Positions 15,217 through 23,756 of a DNA stretch of 64,000 nucleotides are shown here, in pieces. The translations under genes were made by a program, and so were the position numbers. The notes under the pieces are model-generated. The model saw nothing but the letters and a program-made list of their open reading frames with translations. It searched no databases and was not told the DNA's origin. Location: contig NZ_KB894643.1 in NCBI RefSeq assembly GCF_000374585.1, positions 26,773 to 90,772 on the forward strand, given 5' to 3'. Numbering within the stretch: the first letter of the stretch is position 1; every line of letters begins with the position of its first letter. This stretch comes from Phocaeicola barnesiae DSM 18169 = JCM 13652. Lineage in GTDB: Bacteria > Bacteroidota > Bacteroidia > Bacteroidales > Bacteroidaceae.

Positions 15217-16683
15217 ATGGCAACAAAATCAAGCATACACATCAAGCCCTGCAGAGTCACATCAAGCGGGGCCCATAACCGAAGAACAGCAGAGTATATG
15301 CGCAATATCGGCAAGTCTCAAATCTACATCGTACCCGAACTGACTTCCAATAACGAGCAGTGGATAAACCCAGGCTTCGGCAATCCTGACCTGCAGGCGC
15401 ACTATGAAAACATCAAACGGATGGTCAAGGAAAAGACCGGACGAGCAATGCAGGAAAAGGAGCGTGAACGCAAAGGCAGGAACGGGAAAATTACCAAGGT
15501 GGCGGGATGCTCGCCAATCCGTGAGGGCGTGTTGCTCATCAGACCGGACACGACACTGGCAGATGTGCGCAAGTTTGGCGAAGAATGTCAAAGACGCTGG
15601 GGCATCACACCGCTACAAATCTTCCTGCACAAGGACGAGGGACACTGGCTTAGTGGACAACCCGAAGCCGGGGATAGGGAGAGTTTCCAAGTCGGTGAAA
15701 AGTGGTTCAAGCCAAATTATCATGCTCATGTCGTTTTCGACTGGATGAACCACGAAACCGGAAAGAGCCGAAAGCTCAATGACGAGGACATGACGGAAAT
15801 GCAGAGTTTGGCATCCGACATTCTCCTGATGGAGCGTGGGCAGTCAAAGGCTGTTACCGGCAAGGAACATCAGGAACGTAACGACTTTATCATTGGGAAG
15901 CAGAAGGAGGAAATGAAGCGGCTTGATGCCACGAGGCAATACCGGGAACATCAGCTGGAAATGGCGAACAAAAAGATGCTGGAAACGGAAAATATTACCA
16001 ACGCCCTTATCGAAAAGGCAAATGAAAAGGAACAGCAGAGTGAAGAGCTTGACAGGGCTATCAGCGAGAAACGCTCCAGACTGAACAAGGAAAAAGGAAG
16101 CGAGCTTCTGAACGCCGCTGTCGGCTGGGCTACCGGGAAATCGAAAGCCCTGAAAAATGAAATAGAGGATTTGCGCACTGAAATTTCCACGCACGAGGAA
16201 ACCATCGAACGGTTACAGGATAAAATCCAGACCATACAGAACGACCATAGTCGTGAGCTGATGCAACTGGAGGCCAAGCACCGGTCCGAACTGAACCGCA
16301 AGGAAACGGAACATACACAGGAAACCACAAGGCTTAAAAACCAGATTGCATGGCAAAGTCATATCATCGGTTGTCTTAGTTTTCTGCTGCTCAAAACGAG
16401 CGACATCTTCCGTAAGGCGGTACACAGTGTCATCCGTTTTGCCCGTGATTGTTACAAGTTCCGTCTTGACACGGAACAAGTATCGGACATCAAGAGTGCC
16501 CTCAATCTCTTTGGCAATGACAAGCAATCGCATCGTGCTGCCGAGGATTTCCTGTATTTCTCAGCCAAGCAGAAAGGTAACTTGGATAGCCGTGAACAGG
16601 TAAAAGCTCAGCGAGAGGTTGGCAATGTGGTGGATGGGCTTTACGATCATCAACAGAAAAGAGGATTTTCGATGAAAAGATAA
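15217..16683 (+). CDS. MobV-family relaxase
   Basis: 488 residues from ATG 15217 (MATKSSIHIKPCR). The frame opens at 15169, but the chosen Met gives the usual start of Bacteroides MobV proteins. Conserved blocks are SGAHNRRTAEYMRNI (motif I), FLHKDEGHW, and NYHAHVVFDWMNHETGKSRK (the His-rich motif III that binds metal). Residues from about 215 to 385 form a long coiled coil, and the C-terminal part is basic. It should nick at oriT and lead the strand into a recipient using a helper conjugation machine. Confidence 0.9.
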   Translation: MATKSSIHIKPCRVTSSGAHNRRTAEYMRNIGKSQIYIVPELTSNNEQWINPGFGNPDLQAHYENIKRMVKEKTGRAMQEKERERKGRNGKITKVAGCSPIREGVLLIRPDTTLADVRKFGEECQRRWGITPLQIFLHKDEGHWLSGQPEAGDRESFQVGEKWFKPNYHAHVVFDWMNHETGKSRKLNDEDMTEMQSLASDILLMERGQSKAVTGKEHQERNDFIIGKQKEEMKRLDATRQYREHQLEMANKKMLETENITNALIEKANEKEQQSEELDRAISEKRSRLNKEKGSELLNAAVGWATGKSKALKNEIEDLRTEISTHEETIERLQDKIQTIQNDHSRELMQLEAKHRSELNRKETEHTQETTRLKNQIAWQSHIIGCLSFLLLKTSDIFRKAVHSVIRFARDCYKFRLDTEQVSDIKSALNLFGNDKQSHRAAEDFLYFSAKQKGNLDSREQVKAQREVGNVVDGLYDHQQKRGFSMKR

Positions 16684-16726
16684 CGAATAATCAACAGATT
16701 ATCATAAGTGTCTCAAATACTTTTCG

Positions 16727-16734
16727 TATATTTG
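16727..16734 (+). promoter_or_regulatory. -7 box for VOC/cat cargo
   Basis: TATATTTG is a strong TAnnTTTG match, 27 bases upstream of the ATG at 16761. It appears to come with the HU-like start of the next gene and probably also serves the chloramphenicol acetyltransferase downstream. Confidence 0.6.
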
Positions 16735-16760
16735 CACAACGAACTTAAACCGTTTATAGA

Positions 16761-17225
16761 ATGACAAAAGCAGAATTGACAAATACCATATCAGAAAAGA
16801 CAGGTATTCATAAAAGAGAGGAACAAACCGGGGATATAACTGAAACTCCAAATGTCATGAGAAAAGAACATGAAATTGCCGAGTGTATAAAGTGGGGATG
16901 GGTATATCATCATACAGGAATACCTACTACGGAAAAGAAAGAGGGTGAAGTATATATACCTCATTTGAAATTTTATGTATCAGGATTTCCGACCAGTCCT
17001 TTCGGAATAGAATGGATGCGTTTTGAAGAAGATTGCCAGATGCATCCTCTCGTACAGAAAGTACCTCATATTGCATTTGAGGTTCAGGATATAGAAAAGG
17101 AAATCAGGGAAAGGAAACTGACTGTACTTACACCTGTAAACTCTCCGGCAGACGGAATATTGGTTGCAATGATAGAGCACAACGGAGCTCCCATTGAACT
17201 TATTCAATTTGAGAGAGGTAAATAG
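16761..17225 (+). CDS. VOC-family protein with HU-like N-terminal tag
   Basis: A 154-residue protein. Residues about 35-152 resemble the vicinal-oxygen-chelate (glyoxalase) fold: HPLVQKVPHIAFEVQDIEKE and the closing AMIEHNGAPIELIQFE, with IAFEV and IELIQ as the paired strands. The first 17 residues, MTKAELTNTISEKTGIH, do not belong to that fold; they match the opening of HU-family DNA-binding proteins (MTKA.. ..I..KTGI). The gene thus looks like a fusion of an HU promoter and start to a VOC body. Substrate is unknown; VOC proteins include antibiotic-binding and detoxifying enzymes, and a resistance gene follows 80 bases later. An internal Met at residue 33 could be the ancestral start. Confidence 0.65.
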   Translation: MTKAELTNTISEKTGIHKREEQTGDITETPNVMRKEHEIAECIKWGWVYHHTGIPTTEKKEGEVYIPHLKFYVSGFPTSPFGIEWMRFEEDCQMHPLVQKVPHIAFEVQDIEKEIRERKLTVLTPVNSPADGILVAMIEHNGAPIELIQFERGK

Positions 17226-17305
17226 CTGCTACTGTAAGCCGGGCATAGGACAATACCCCCTGAAAAAATCTATATAAATACAGATCTATAATAATTTTTA
17301 TCACA

Positions 17306-17941
17306 ATGTTTAAGATAATAGACAGAAACAACTGGACAAGAAAGCCTTATTTTGATCATTTTTTCGATAAGGTACCTTGTACATACAGTGTAACGGTTAA
17401 TATTGAAATTTCGGAAATTATCAGATTCAAGACAGAACATAAAACTAAGCTCTATCCTCTTCTTATTTATGCCTTATCAAAAGCGGTAAATTGTTATGAT
17501 GAGTTCAGAACAGACATAAACGAGAATGGAGAAGTAGGGATATGGGAAACACTACACCCATGTTATACAGTTTTCCATAAAGAATGTGAAACCTTTTCCA
17601 ATATATGGACGGAATGGGATAAAGATCTAAATACCTTTTTATCCAATTATAACCAGGATATAAAACTCTATGGAAATAATACCGATATAGATGCCAAACC
17701 TCAAACACCTAAGAATGTTTTTCCCATATCCTCATTACCTTGGACTACGTTCACAGGATTCAATCTTAATATAAAGCCCGATACCGGATACTTATTGCCG
17801 ATTTTTACATTCGGAAAATATTTTACGCAAGAAAATAAATTCTATATTCCGTTATCCATACAGGTACATCATGCGGTATGTGACGGATTTCATGTATCAA
17901 GACTTGTCAGTACAATACAAGAAATATGTATGGAAATATAA
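17306..17941 (+). CDS. cat: Chloramphenicol acetyltransferase, type A
   Basis: A 211-residue protein of normal CatA length. The catalytic signature QVHHAVCDGFH lies near residues 186-196 with the general-base His; the N-terminal FKIIDRNNWTRKPYFDHFF and the CYTVFHKECETFSNIW block are also typical of trimeric CAT. It transfers acetyl from acetyl-CoA to the 3-hydroxyl of chloramphenicol in the cytoplasm. It lies at the right end of element B, 168 bp from the att core, behind the VOC gene. The coding sequence is AT-rich compared with the mobilisation genes, which suggests later capture. Confidence 0.92.
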   Translation: MFKIIDRNNWTRKPYFDHFFDKVPCTYSVTVNIEISEIIRFKTEHKTKLYPLLIYALSKAVNCYDEFRTDINENGEVGIWETLHPCYTVFHKECETFSNIWTEWDKDLNTFLSNYNQDIKLYGNNTDIDAKPQTPKNVFPISSLPWTTFTGFNLNIKPDTGYLLPIFTFGKYFTQENKFYIPLSIQVHHAVCDGFHVSRLVSTIQEICMEI

Positions 17942-18057
17942 TAAACGAAGCCTTCGGCAAGGTTACAGCCAAGAGCTTAAATGTTTTCATTACTCAAATA
18001 AAGTGTAATGCCTATGCAGTCTTACAGATTTCAATGAAACGACTCTCTTTAATTTTT

Positions 18058-18076
18058 GGGTGTAAAAAAGGGTGTA
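18058..18076. repeat. Paired GGGTGTA words, right arm of element B
   Basis: GGGTGTA at 18058 and 18070 repeats the 12-bp-spaced pair at 7729/7741. A third, inverted copy (TACACCC, 18097-18103) makes a hairpin with the second. All lie within 52 bp of the att core. Confidence 0.5.
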
Positions 18077-18107
18077 AATCTCGTAATTACTTGATTTACA
18101 CCCTTTA
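18070..18107 (+). terminator. Hairpin at right end of element B
   Basis: GGGTGTAAATC (18070-18080) pairs with GATTTACACCC (18093-18103), followed by TTTATT. It can terminate the cat transcript before the oppositely oriented tRNA-Ser; it overlaps the possible integrase arm sites. Confidence 0.6.
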
Positions 18108-18109
18108 TT

Positions 18110-18122
18110 GCGGAGAGACAGG
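18110..18122. repeat. attR-like 13-bp direct repeat in tRNA-Ser
   Basis: GCGGAGAGACAGG, identical to 7597-7609, covers the 3' acceptor strand and part of the T arm of tRNA-Ser, so the tRNA stays intact after insertion. Confidence 0.7.
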
Positions 18123-18195
18123 GATTCGAACCCCGGGTACCTCGCAGTACAACGGTTTTCAAGACCGCCGCAATCGACCACTCTGCCACCTCTCC
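18111..18195 (-). tRNA. tRNA-Ser(UGA)
   Basis: The minus strand folds into a class II tRNA: acceptor GGAGAGG with TCTCTCC and discriminator G, anticodon loop CTTGAAA (anticodon TGA), a long variable arm, and T loop TTCGAAT. CCA is not encoded in full. It is the insertion target of element B. Confidence 0.95.
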
Positions 18196-18283
18196 GAAAC
18201 CTCTGTTTTCAGAAGTACTTCCTTTCGAAAGCGATGCAAAGGTACGACTATTTTTTAAACCGCCAAACATTCAAGCGCGTTTT

Positions 18284-18315
18284 TTTGATTATTTTTCGCC
18301 ATTATCGTAATTTTG
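18284..18315 (+). promoter_or_regulatory. mutS2 promoter
   Basis: TTTG at 18284-18287 and TAATTTTG at 18308-18315 are 20 bases apart, matching the Bacteroides TTTG/TAnnTTTG consensus. The ATG is at 18350. Confidence 0.75.
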
Positions 18316-18349
18316 CAGTCCAAACCAACATGAGAACGTTATTTGAGAC

Positions 18350-20860
18350 ATGATATATCCTCAGAATTTTGAACAGAAAATCGGATTTGACCAAATCAGG
18401 CAACTGTTGAAAAACAAATGCCTCAGTACCCTGGGAGAAGAACGGGTAGACGATATGGCCTTCTCTGACGACTATACCGACATCAACCGACGGTTGGAGC
18501 AGGTAGTAGAATTTGTCCGTATCATCCAGGAAGAAGACAGTTTCCCGGATCAATACTTCTTCGATGTACGGACCTCCTTGAAACGTATCCGCGTAGAAGG
18601 GCTCTACATGGACGAACAGGAACTATTCGACTTGCGCCGTTCGCTGGAAACTATCCGAGACATCGTACGTTTCCTGCAACAAACCGATGACGACGAAGAA
18701 TATGCTGACGGGGAGGAGAACTCCCCCTACCCTGCCTTGAAAGAACTGGCAGGCGACATCCTGGTTTTTCCGCAACTGATTACCCGTATCAACAACATAC
18801 TGGATAAGTTTGGTAAGATAAAGGACAACGCTTCGGCTGAACTGCTCCGCATCCGGCGCGAACTGAGCGCCACCACCGGAAGCATTTCGCGCAGCCTGAA
18901 TGCCATCCTGCGTACTGCCCAGTCGGAAGGATATGTAGATAAAGATGTAACTCCGACCATGCGAGACGGACGTCTGGTGATTCCGGTAGCACCGGGTATG
19001 AAGCGTAAAATCAAAGGTATCGTACATGACGAATCGGCAACCGGGAAGACAGTCTTTATCGAACCGGCAGAAGTGGTAGAGGCCAATAACCGTATCCGCG
19101 AACTGGAGGGAGAGGAACGACGGGAAATTATCCGTATACTGACAGAATTCTCGGCAGTTATCCGCCCACAGATACCGGCCCTGCTTCAGTCGTACGAGTT
19201 TCTGGCTGAAATCGACTTTATCCGGGCCAAAGCCTTACTGGGACTGGAGTTCAAGGCCGGCAAGCCTTCTTTCGAGGACCGTCAGGTACTCGACTGGTTT
19301 GATGCCATCCATCCGTTATTGCAACTTTCTCTGGCCAAACATGGCAAGAATGTGGTGCCGTTGGAAATCGAGCTGACTCCCCAACAACGTATTCTGCTGA
19401 TTTCCGGACCGAACGCAGGAGGTAAATCGGTTTGTCTGAAAACAGTAGGCCTCCTCCAATTCATGTTGCAGTGTGGACTGCTGGTACCGATGCACGAACG
19501 GAGCCATGCGGGTATCTTCAGCCACATTTTTATCGATATAGGTGATGAACAGAGTATCGAAGATGACCTGAGTACCTACTCGTCTCACCTGACCAACATG
19601 AAGGTAATGATGAAATCGTGCAACGAAAAAAGTCTGATTCTGATAGACGAATTCGGTGGAGGAACAGAACCGCAGATAGGTGGTGCCATTGCCGAAGCCG
19701 TACTGAAACGATTCAACCAGAAACAAACATTCGGAGTTATCACGACCCATTACCAGAACCTGAAACATTTCGCCGAATCACACGAAGGTGTGGTAAACGG
19801 TGCCATGCTATACGACCGCCACGAGATGCGCGCCCTCTTCCAATTGCAGATAGGAAATCCCGGAAGTTCGTTTGCGGTAGAGATTGCCCGTAAGATTGGA
19901 CTTCCTGAAGAAGTGATAGCCGATGCCTCGGAAATCGTCGGCAGCGAATACATCCAAAGCGACAAATACCTGCAAGACATCGTTCGCGACAAGCGCTACT
20001 GGGAAACCAAACGACAAAACATCCGCAAACGGGAAAAACAGATGGAAGAAACCATCGCACGCTACGAGAAAGAGATGGAAGAGCTGGAACGTAGTCGGAA
20101 AGAGATTCTGAAAAAAGCCAAAGAAGCGGCCGAACAACTGCTTCAGGAATCGAACGCGAAGATTGAAAATACCATCCGTACCATCAAGGAGGCGCAGGCT
20201 GAAAAGGAGATGACACGCCTGGCACGTCAGGAACTGACAGACTTCAAGGAACAGGTAGCCGCCATCGAAAAACAATCTATGGAAGAAAAGATTGCCCGGA
20301 AAATGGATAAACTGCGCGAAAAGCAGGAGCGCAAGAAAGAGAAGAAAGCCCAACAACAGAAAACTCCTGCCCAGCCTGCTCCGGTAATCAAACCCATCGC
20401 AGAAGACGACTACGTCCGTATCAAAGGGCAAACCAGCGTAGGTCAGGTACTGGAAATCAACGGAAAGAATGCTGTCGTGATGTTCGGTCTGATGAAGACC
20501 AATGTGAAGTTAGACAAGCTGGAACGTACAGAGGCTCCTCAGCAGAACAAGTCTTTGACAAAGGCCACCTTTGTAAGCAGCGAGACCCAGGAACACATGT
20601 ACGAAAAGAAGCTCAATTTCAAGCAAGACATCGATGTACGGGGTATGCGCGGTGATGAAGCCATCCAGGCTGTCACTTACTTCATAGACGATGCTATCCT
20701 GGTAGGAGTCAGCCGTGTACGTATCCTGCACGGAACAGGCACAGGTATTCTGCGTACCCTCATCCGGCAATACCTGGCTACCGTCCCGGGAGTGGCTCAT
20801 TTCCAGGACGAGCACGTACAATTCGGAGGTGCAGGCATTACAGTGGTCGACTTGAAATAA
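18350..20860 (+). CDS. mutS2: MutS2 endonuclease/ATPase
   Basis: An 836-residue protein with the full MutS2 layout: N-terminal clamp-like helical part, ATPase with ISGPNAGGKS (Walker A, about 351-360) and SLILIDEFGGGTEP (Walker B), a long charged coiled coil (about 525-680), a KOW-like segment, and a C-terminal Smr domain (DVRGMRGDEA and ILHGTGTGIL, about 760-836). MutS2 proteins act on recombination intermediates or stalled ribosomes rather than mismatch repair, depending on species. The gene has its own promoter and stands alone. Confidence 0.95.
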   Translation: MIYPQNFEQKIGFDQIRQLLKNKCLSTLGEERVDDMAFSDDYTDINRRLEQVVEFVRIIQEEDSFPDQYFFDVRTSLKRIRVEGLYMDEQELFDLRRSLETIRDIVRFLQQTDDDEEYADGEENSPYPALKELAGDILVFPQLITRINNILDKFGKIKDNASAELLRIRRELSATTGSISRSLNAILRTAQSEGYVDKDVTPTMRDGRLVIPVAPGMKRKIKGIVHDESATGKTVFIEPAEVVEANNRIRELEGEERREIIRILTEFSAVIRPQIPALLQSYEFLAEIDFIRAKALLGLEFKAGKPSFEDRQVLDWFDAIHPLLQLSLAKHGKNVVPLEIELTPQQRILLISGPNAGGKSVCLKTVGLLQFMLQCGLLVPMHERSHAGIFSHIFIDIGDEQSIEDDLSTYSSHLTNMKVMMKSCNEKSLILIDEFGGGTEPQIGGAIAEAVLKRFNQKQTFGVITTHYQNLKHFAESHEGVVNGAMLYDRHEMRALFQLQIGNPGSSFAVEIARKIGLPEEVIADASEIVGSEYIQSDKYLQDIVRDKRYWETKRQNIRKREKQMEETIARYEKEMEELERSRKEILKKAKEAAEQLLQESNAKIENTIRTIKEAQAEKEMTRLARQELTDFKEQVAAIEKQSMEEKIARKMDKLREKQERKKEKKAQQQKTPAQPAPVIKPIAEDDYVRIKGQTSVGQVLEINGKNAVVMFGLMKTNVKLDKLERTEAPQQNKSLTKATFVSSETQEHMYEKKLNFKQDIDVRGMRGDEAIQAVTYFIDDAILVGVSRVRILHGTGTGILRTLIRQYLATVPGVAHFQDEHVQFGGAGITVVDLK

Positions 20861-20897
20861 AATCGGCTCATACCTATATTTCGGAAAGAAAAAATCC

Positions 20898-20905
20898 TAA
20901 CTTTG
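20898..20905 (+). promoter_or_regulatory. -7 box of serine dehydratase gene
   Basis: TAACTTTG fits TAnnTTTG. The transcript should begin near 20909-20912, placing the long leader hairpin at its very 5' end. Confidence 0.6.
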
Positions 20906-20908
20906 CAG

Positions 20909-20955
20909 TACGGAGTCTTCCGTTGGATGTGCTTCATCCAGTGGCAGACTCCGTA
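20909..20955 (+). promoter_or_regulatory. Long 5'-leader hairpin of serine dehydratase mRNA
   Basis: TACGGAGTCT (20909-20918) pairs perfectly with AGACTCCGTA (20946-20955). Inside, after a 1x1 mismatch, CCGTTGGATG (20920-20929) pairs with CATCCAGTGG (20935-20944, two G-U) around the loop TGCTT. No T run follows, so it is not a plain terminator. A second small hairpin GGCG-GAAA-CGCC follows near 20969. Confidence 0.6.
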
Positions 20956-21010
20956 GACGCATGATAACGGCGGAAACGCCACAAAACCATCAAACAAACC
21001 CAGAAAATCT

Positions 21011-22219
21011 ATGAAATCAATCAGAGAATTATACCGAATCGGTACCGGACCTTCCAGCAGCCACACCATGGGTCCACGCAAGGCAGCCGAACGCTTCCTG
21101 GCCAAGCACCCCGAAGCCCACTCTTTCGAAGTCACTTTATACGGCAGTCTGGCAGCAACCGGTAAAGGCCACATGACGGATGTGGCAATCCTGGACGTTC
21201 TGCAACCTCATGCTCCGGTAGAAATTCTGTGGAAGCCGCATATCTTCTATCCTTTCCACCCGAACGGAATGACCTTCCGCTCAAAAGATGCCAACGGAAA
21301 AACCACCGATGAATGGACAGTCTTCAGTGTAGGAGGCGGTGCATTGGCAGAAGAAGGAGAAGACCGTACCGCTACTCCGGATGTCTATCAGATGAACACC
21401 ATGAGCCAGATTCTGTACTGGTGCGAACATACCGGACGAAGCTATTGGGAATATGTAGAACAATGTGAAGGCCCCGAAATCTGGGATTATCTGTCGGAAG
21501 TATGGGCTACCATGAAAGAAGCCGTACACCGGGGACTGGACGCCGAAGGAGTACTGCCCGGCCCATTGAACTTGCGACGCAAGGCTTCTTCCTATTACAT
21601 ACGTGCCAAAGGTTACAAGGATTCACTGCGCTCACGCGGACTGGTCTTTTCTTATGCTTTGGCAGTAAGTGAAGAGAATGCATCTGGTGGTAAGATTGTA
21701 ACGGCACCTACCTGCGGCGCCTGCGGAGTAGTACCGGCCGTACTTTACCATCTGCAACGGAGCCGTGAGTTCAGCGACGCCCGTATACTCCGTGCCTTGG
21801 CTACTGCCGGTCTGGTAGGAAACATTGTCAAGCATAACGCTTCCATTTCCGGAGCAGAAGCGGGTTGCCAGGCCGAAGTGGGAGTTGCCTGTTCCATGGC
21901 GTCTGCCGCTGCCAGCCAACTGTTCGGTGGAAGCCCTGCCCAAATAGAGTATGCCGCTGAAATGGGACTGGAACATCACTTGGGTATGACCTGTGACCCG
22001 GTTTGCGGACTGGTACAGATTCCCTGTATCGAACGAAATGCTTACGCCGCCGCCCGCGCCCTGGATGCCAACATCTACTCGGCCTTCACAGACGGACACC
22101 ACCGGGTATCGTTTGATAAGGTGGTAGAAGTGATGAAACAGACAGGACACGACCTGCCGTCACTGTACAAGGAAACCAGTGAAGGAGGTCTGGCCAAGAA
22201 TTACACACAGATGGATTAG
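21011..22219 (+). CDS. sdaA: L-serine ammonia-lyase (iron-sulfur)
   Basis: A 402-residue single-chain L-serine dehydratase. The N-terminal beta part begins RELYRIGTGPSSSHTMGPR, the family signature; the C-terminal alpha part has TAPTCGACGVVPAV, CDPVCGLVQIPCIE, whose cysteines hold a 4Fe-4S cluster. It turns L-serine into pyruvate and ammonia in the cytoplasm. The gene is monocistronic: own promoter, a structured leader and a strong terminator. Confidence 0.93.
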   Translation: MKSIRELYRIGTGPSSSHTMGPRKAAERFLAKHPEAHSFEVTLYGSLAATGKGHMTDVAILDVLQPHAPVEILWKPHIFYPFHPNGMTFRSKDANGKTTDEWTVFSVGGGALAEEGEDRTATPDVYQMNTMSQILYWCEHTGRSYWEYVEQCEGPEIWDYLSEVWATMKEAVHRGLDAEGVLPGPLNLRRKASSYYIRAKGYKDSLRSRGLVFSYALAVSEENASGGKIVTAPTCGACGVVPAVLYHLQRSREFSDARILRALATAGLVGNIVKHNASISGAEAGCQAEVGVACSMASAAASQLFGGSPAQIEYAAEMGLEHHLGMTCDPVCGLVQIPCIERNAYAAARALDANIYSAFTDGHHRVSFDKVVEVMKQTGHDLPSLYKETSEGGLAKNYTQMD

Positions 22220-22238
22220 AAAATAAACCCAAACAACG

Positions 22239-22295
22239 TATCAGGACGCTTCCCGAAGGTTTAACCTTCTACGGAAACGCCCTGATATTTTATAT
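22239..22295 (+). terminator. Terminator of serine dehydratase gene
   Basis: A long imperfect hairpin (TATCAGG...CCTGATA, 22239-22287, with an inner AAGG/CCTT stem) is followed by TTTTATAT. Confidence 0.7.
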
Positions 22296-22322
22296 ATCAG
22301 TTTCAAAATATCAATAAATTTC

Positions 22323-22964
22323 ATGAAGACCTATCAAACCTACCTGTTCGATTTTGACTACACCCTGGCCGATTCCTCCCGCGGTATCGTCATCTGCTTC
22401 CGGAATGTGCTTGAACGTCACGGATTCCACCACATAGACGACCATACCATCAAGCGGACTATCGGAAAGACACTTCCCGAATCTTTTTCCATCTTGACAG
22501 GAGTCACCGATACAGATACACTGGAGACATTCCGGAAAGAATACGTGAAGGAAGCGGACCAGCATATGACTGTAAACACCAGGCTGTTCCAGGAAACAGA
22601 AAAAGTACTTCATACCCTGAAGGCCAAAGGTGCAACCATCGGAATCATTTCCACCAAATACCGCTACCGTATCCTGGAACTGGTAGGAAAGGTATTCCCG
22701 GAAGGATTCTTCAACATCATCGTAGGTGGAAAAGATGTCAAAAGTTCCAAACCGTCTCCTGAAGGTCTGAACATTGCCATCGAACGCCTGCAGGCCAATA
22801 AGGCAACTACCTTATATATCGGAGACAGTACGGTTGACGCCGAAACTGCCCGAAATGCCGGAGTAGACTTTGCAGGAGTACTACACGGCATGACTACCCG
22901 CGAAGAGCTGGCAGTTTATCCCCATGTATGCATCGCTGCTACCCTGGATGAGCTGGCGGAATAA
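22323..22964 (+). CDS. HAD-superfamily hydrolase, phosphoglycolate phosphatase-like
   Basis: A 213-residue protein with the HAD motifs in order: DFDYTLADS (nucleophile Asp 10 and acid Asp 12), IISTK (motif II Ser/Thr), the Lys of KSSKPSPEG (motif III) and YIGDSTVDAETA (motif IV). The cap is of the C1 type between motifs I and II, as in Gph/PGMB-like phosphatases. Substrate cannot be read from sequence. It follows the serine dehydratase terminator and appears to be its own unit. Confidence 0.88.
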   Translation: MKTYQTYLFDFDYTLADSSRGIVICFRNVLERHGFHHIDDHTIKRTIGKTLPESFSILTGVTDTDTLETFRKEYVKEADQHMTVNTRLFQETEKVLHTLKAKGATIGIISTKYRYRILELVGKVFPEGFFNIIVGGKDVKSSKPSPEGLNIAIERLQANKATTLYIGDSTVDAETARNAGVDFAGVLHGMTTREELAVYPHVCIAATLDELAE

Positions 22965-22983
22965 TTTCCGTCAGTCAGATATT

Positions 22984-23637
22984 CTATTCCTGATTTTTCT
23001 TCAACCATTCCAACCGACGCTGGTCCGGCAAATGTTTTACCTTGAAATGTTCGAAGGTAGCCTGGAAGCCATCACCGTCGGGACTAGCAGCCATCAGACC
23101 GACCATGACCGGAGTATTATCCTGTAGCCATGCATTCCGCATCATGACATATTCCTTGTCATCAAAAGAATAGAAAACCTCTACGGCATCCAAACGTCTT
23201 ACAGCCTTTATCCAAATATACGGAACAGGCTTATCCAAAGTAATCACACTCCAGTCGGAAGTATGATGAGTCACAACAGTACTCAGATTGAACTTACCAT
23301 CTACAAACTCAATACCGGTCTTGATATAATTCTCCTTATCAATACGAAGCATTATTCCGGCCTGATCAAAACGTGCCCTGTAATCTGCCGAAACCTTTAC
23401 CTTCACTTCAAACTCTCCTCCATAAGTGGCATAATAGAAAGGAGCATCGTCCACTGTAAACCCATAATGAGAAATCCGCCAATAATCACTTTGTGGGGTA
23501 ACCGACACAATCAGCGTATTCTCTTTAATTTCCCATTGTTCCGGTTCATTGAACCATTGCATCTTCTCCAAGGATTGTGCCCATCCCAACTGTACACTAC
23601 CTAAAAAAAACAAGCCTGCCAATATAAACTTTCTCAT
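22984..23637 (-). CDS. Secreted DUF1349-family protein
   Basis: 217 residues from ATG 23637 (MRKFILAGLFFLGSVQLGWA), which is a signal peptide with cleavage after AQ or WAQ; the frame's earlier ATG at 23679 would place 14 extra residues before it. The mature part is a concanavalin-like beta sandwich typical of DUF1349 (WRISHYGFTVDDAPFYYATY, AGIMLRIDKENYIKTGIEFV, VMVGLMAASPDGDGF). Such domains occur in carbohydrate-related and periplasmic proteins; binding of a glycan is plausible but not shown. It is divergent from a LuxR-type regulator. Confidence 0.82.
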   Translation of the reverse strand: MRKFILAGLFFLGSVQLGWAQSLEKMQWFNEPEQWEIKENTLIVSVTPQSDYWRISHYGFTVDDAPFYYATYGGEFEVKVKVSADYRARFDQAGIMLRIDKENYIKTGIEFVDGKFNLSTVVTHHTSDWSVITLDKPVPYIWIKAVRRLDAVEVFYSFDDKEYVMMRNAWLQDNTPVMVGLMAASPDGDGFQATFEHFKVKHLPDQRRLEWLKKNQE

Positions 23638-23700
23638 TGTTTTGATGATTTGATAATGAATGTTTACCCAATATTCCAATCGGATTTTTAATTACTTTTG

Positions 23701-23731
23701 CAAAAATAGAGCATTCAGACAGTATATACAA
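23701..23731 (-). promoter_or_regulatory. Promoter of DUF1349 gene
   Basis: On the minus strand TTG (23729-23731) and TATTTTTG (23701-23708) are 20 bases apart, matching the Bacteroides -33/-7 pattern. Confidence 0.65.
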
Positions 23732-23756
23732 TGACTATAAATAACCATTTTTCATC

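Larger units (their letters stand above)
7597..18122. mobile_element. Integrative mobilisable element B in tRNA-Ser
   Basis: About 10.5 kb between 13-bp direct repeats, the right one inside the 3' end of tRNA-Ser(UGA). It carries an integrase at the left end, DUF3853, an AAA ATPase, a Toprim primase, an oriT-like hairpin cluster and a MobV relaxase, but no mating-pair genes. That is the usual set of a mobilisable, non-self-conjugative Bacteroides element. Cargo is a YhcG operon, a lipoprotein, a VOC gene and a chloramphenicol acetyltransferase. Confidence 0.75.
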
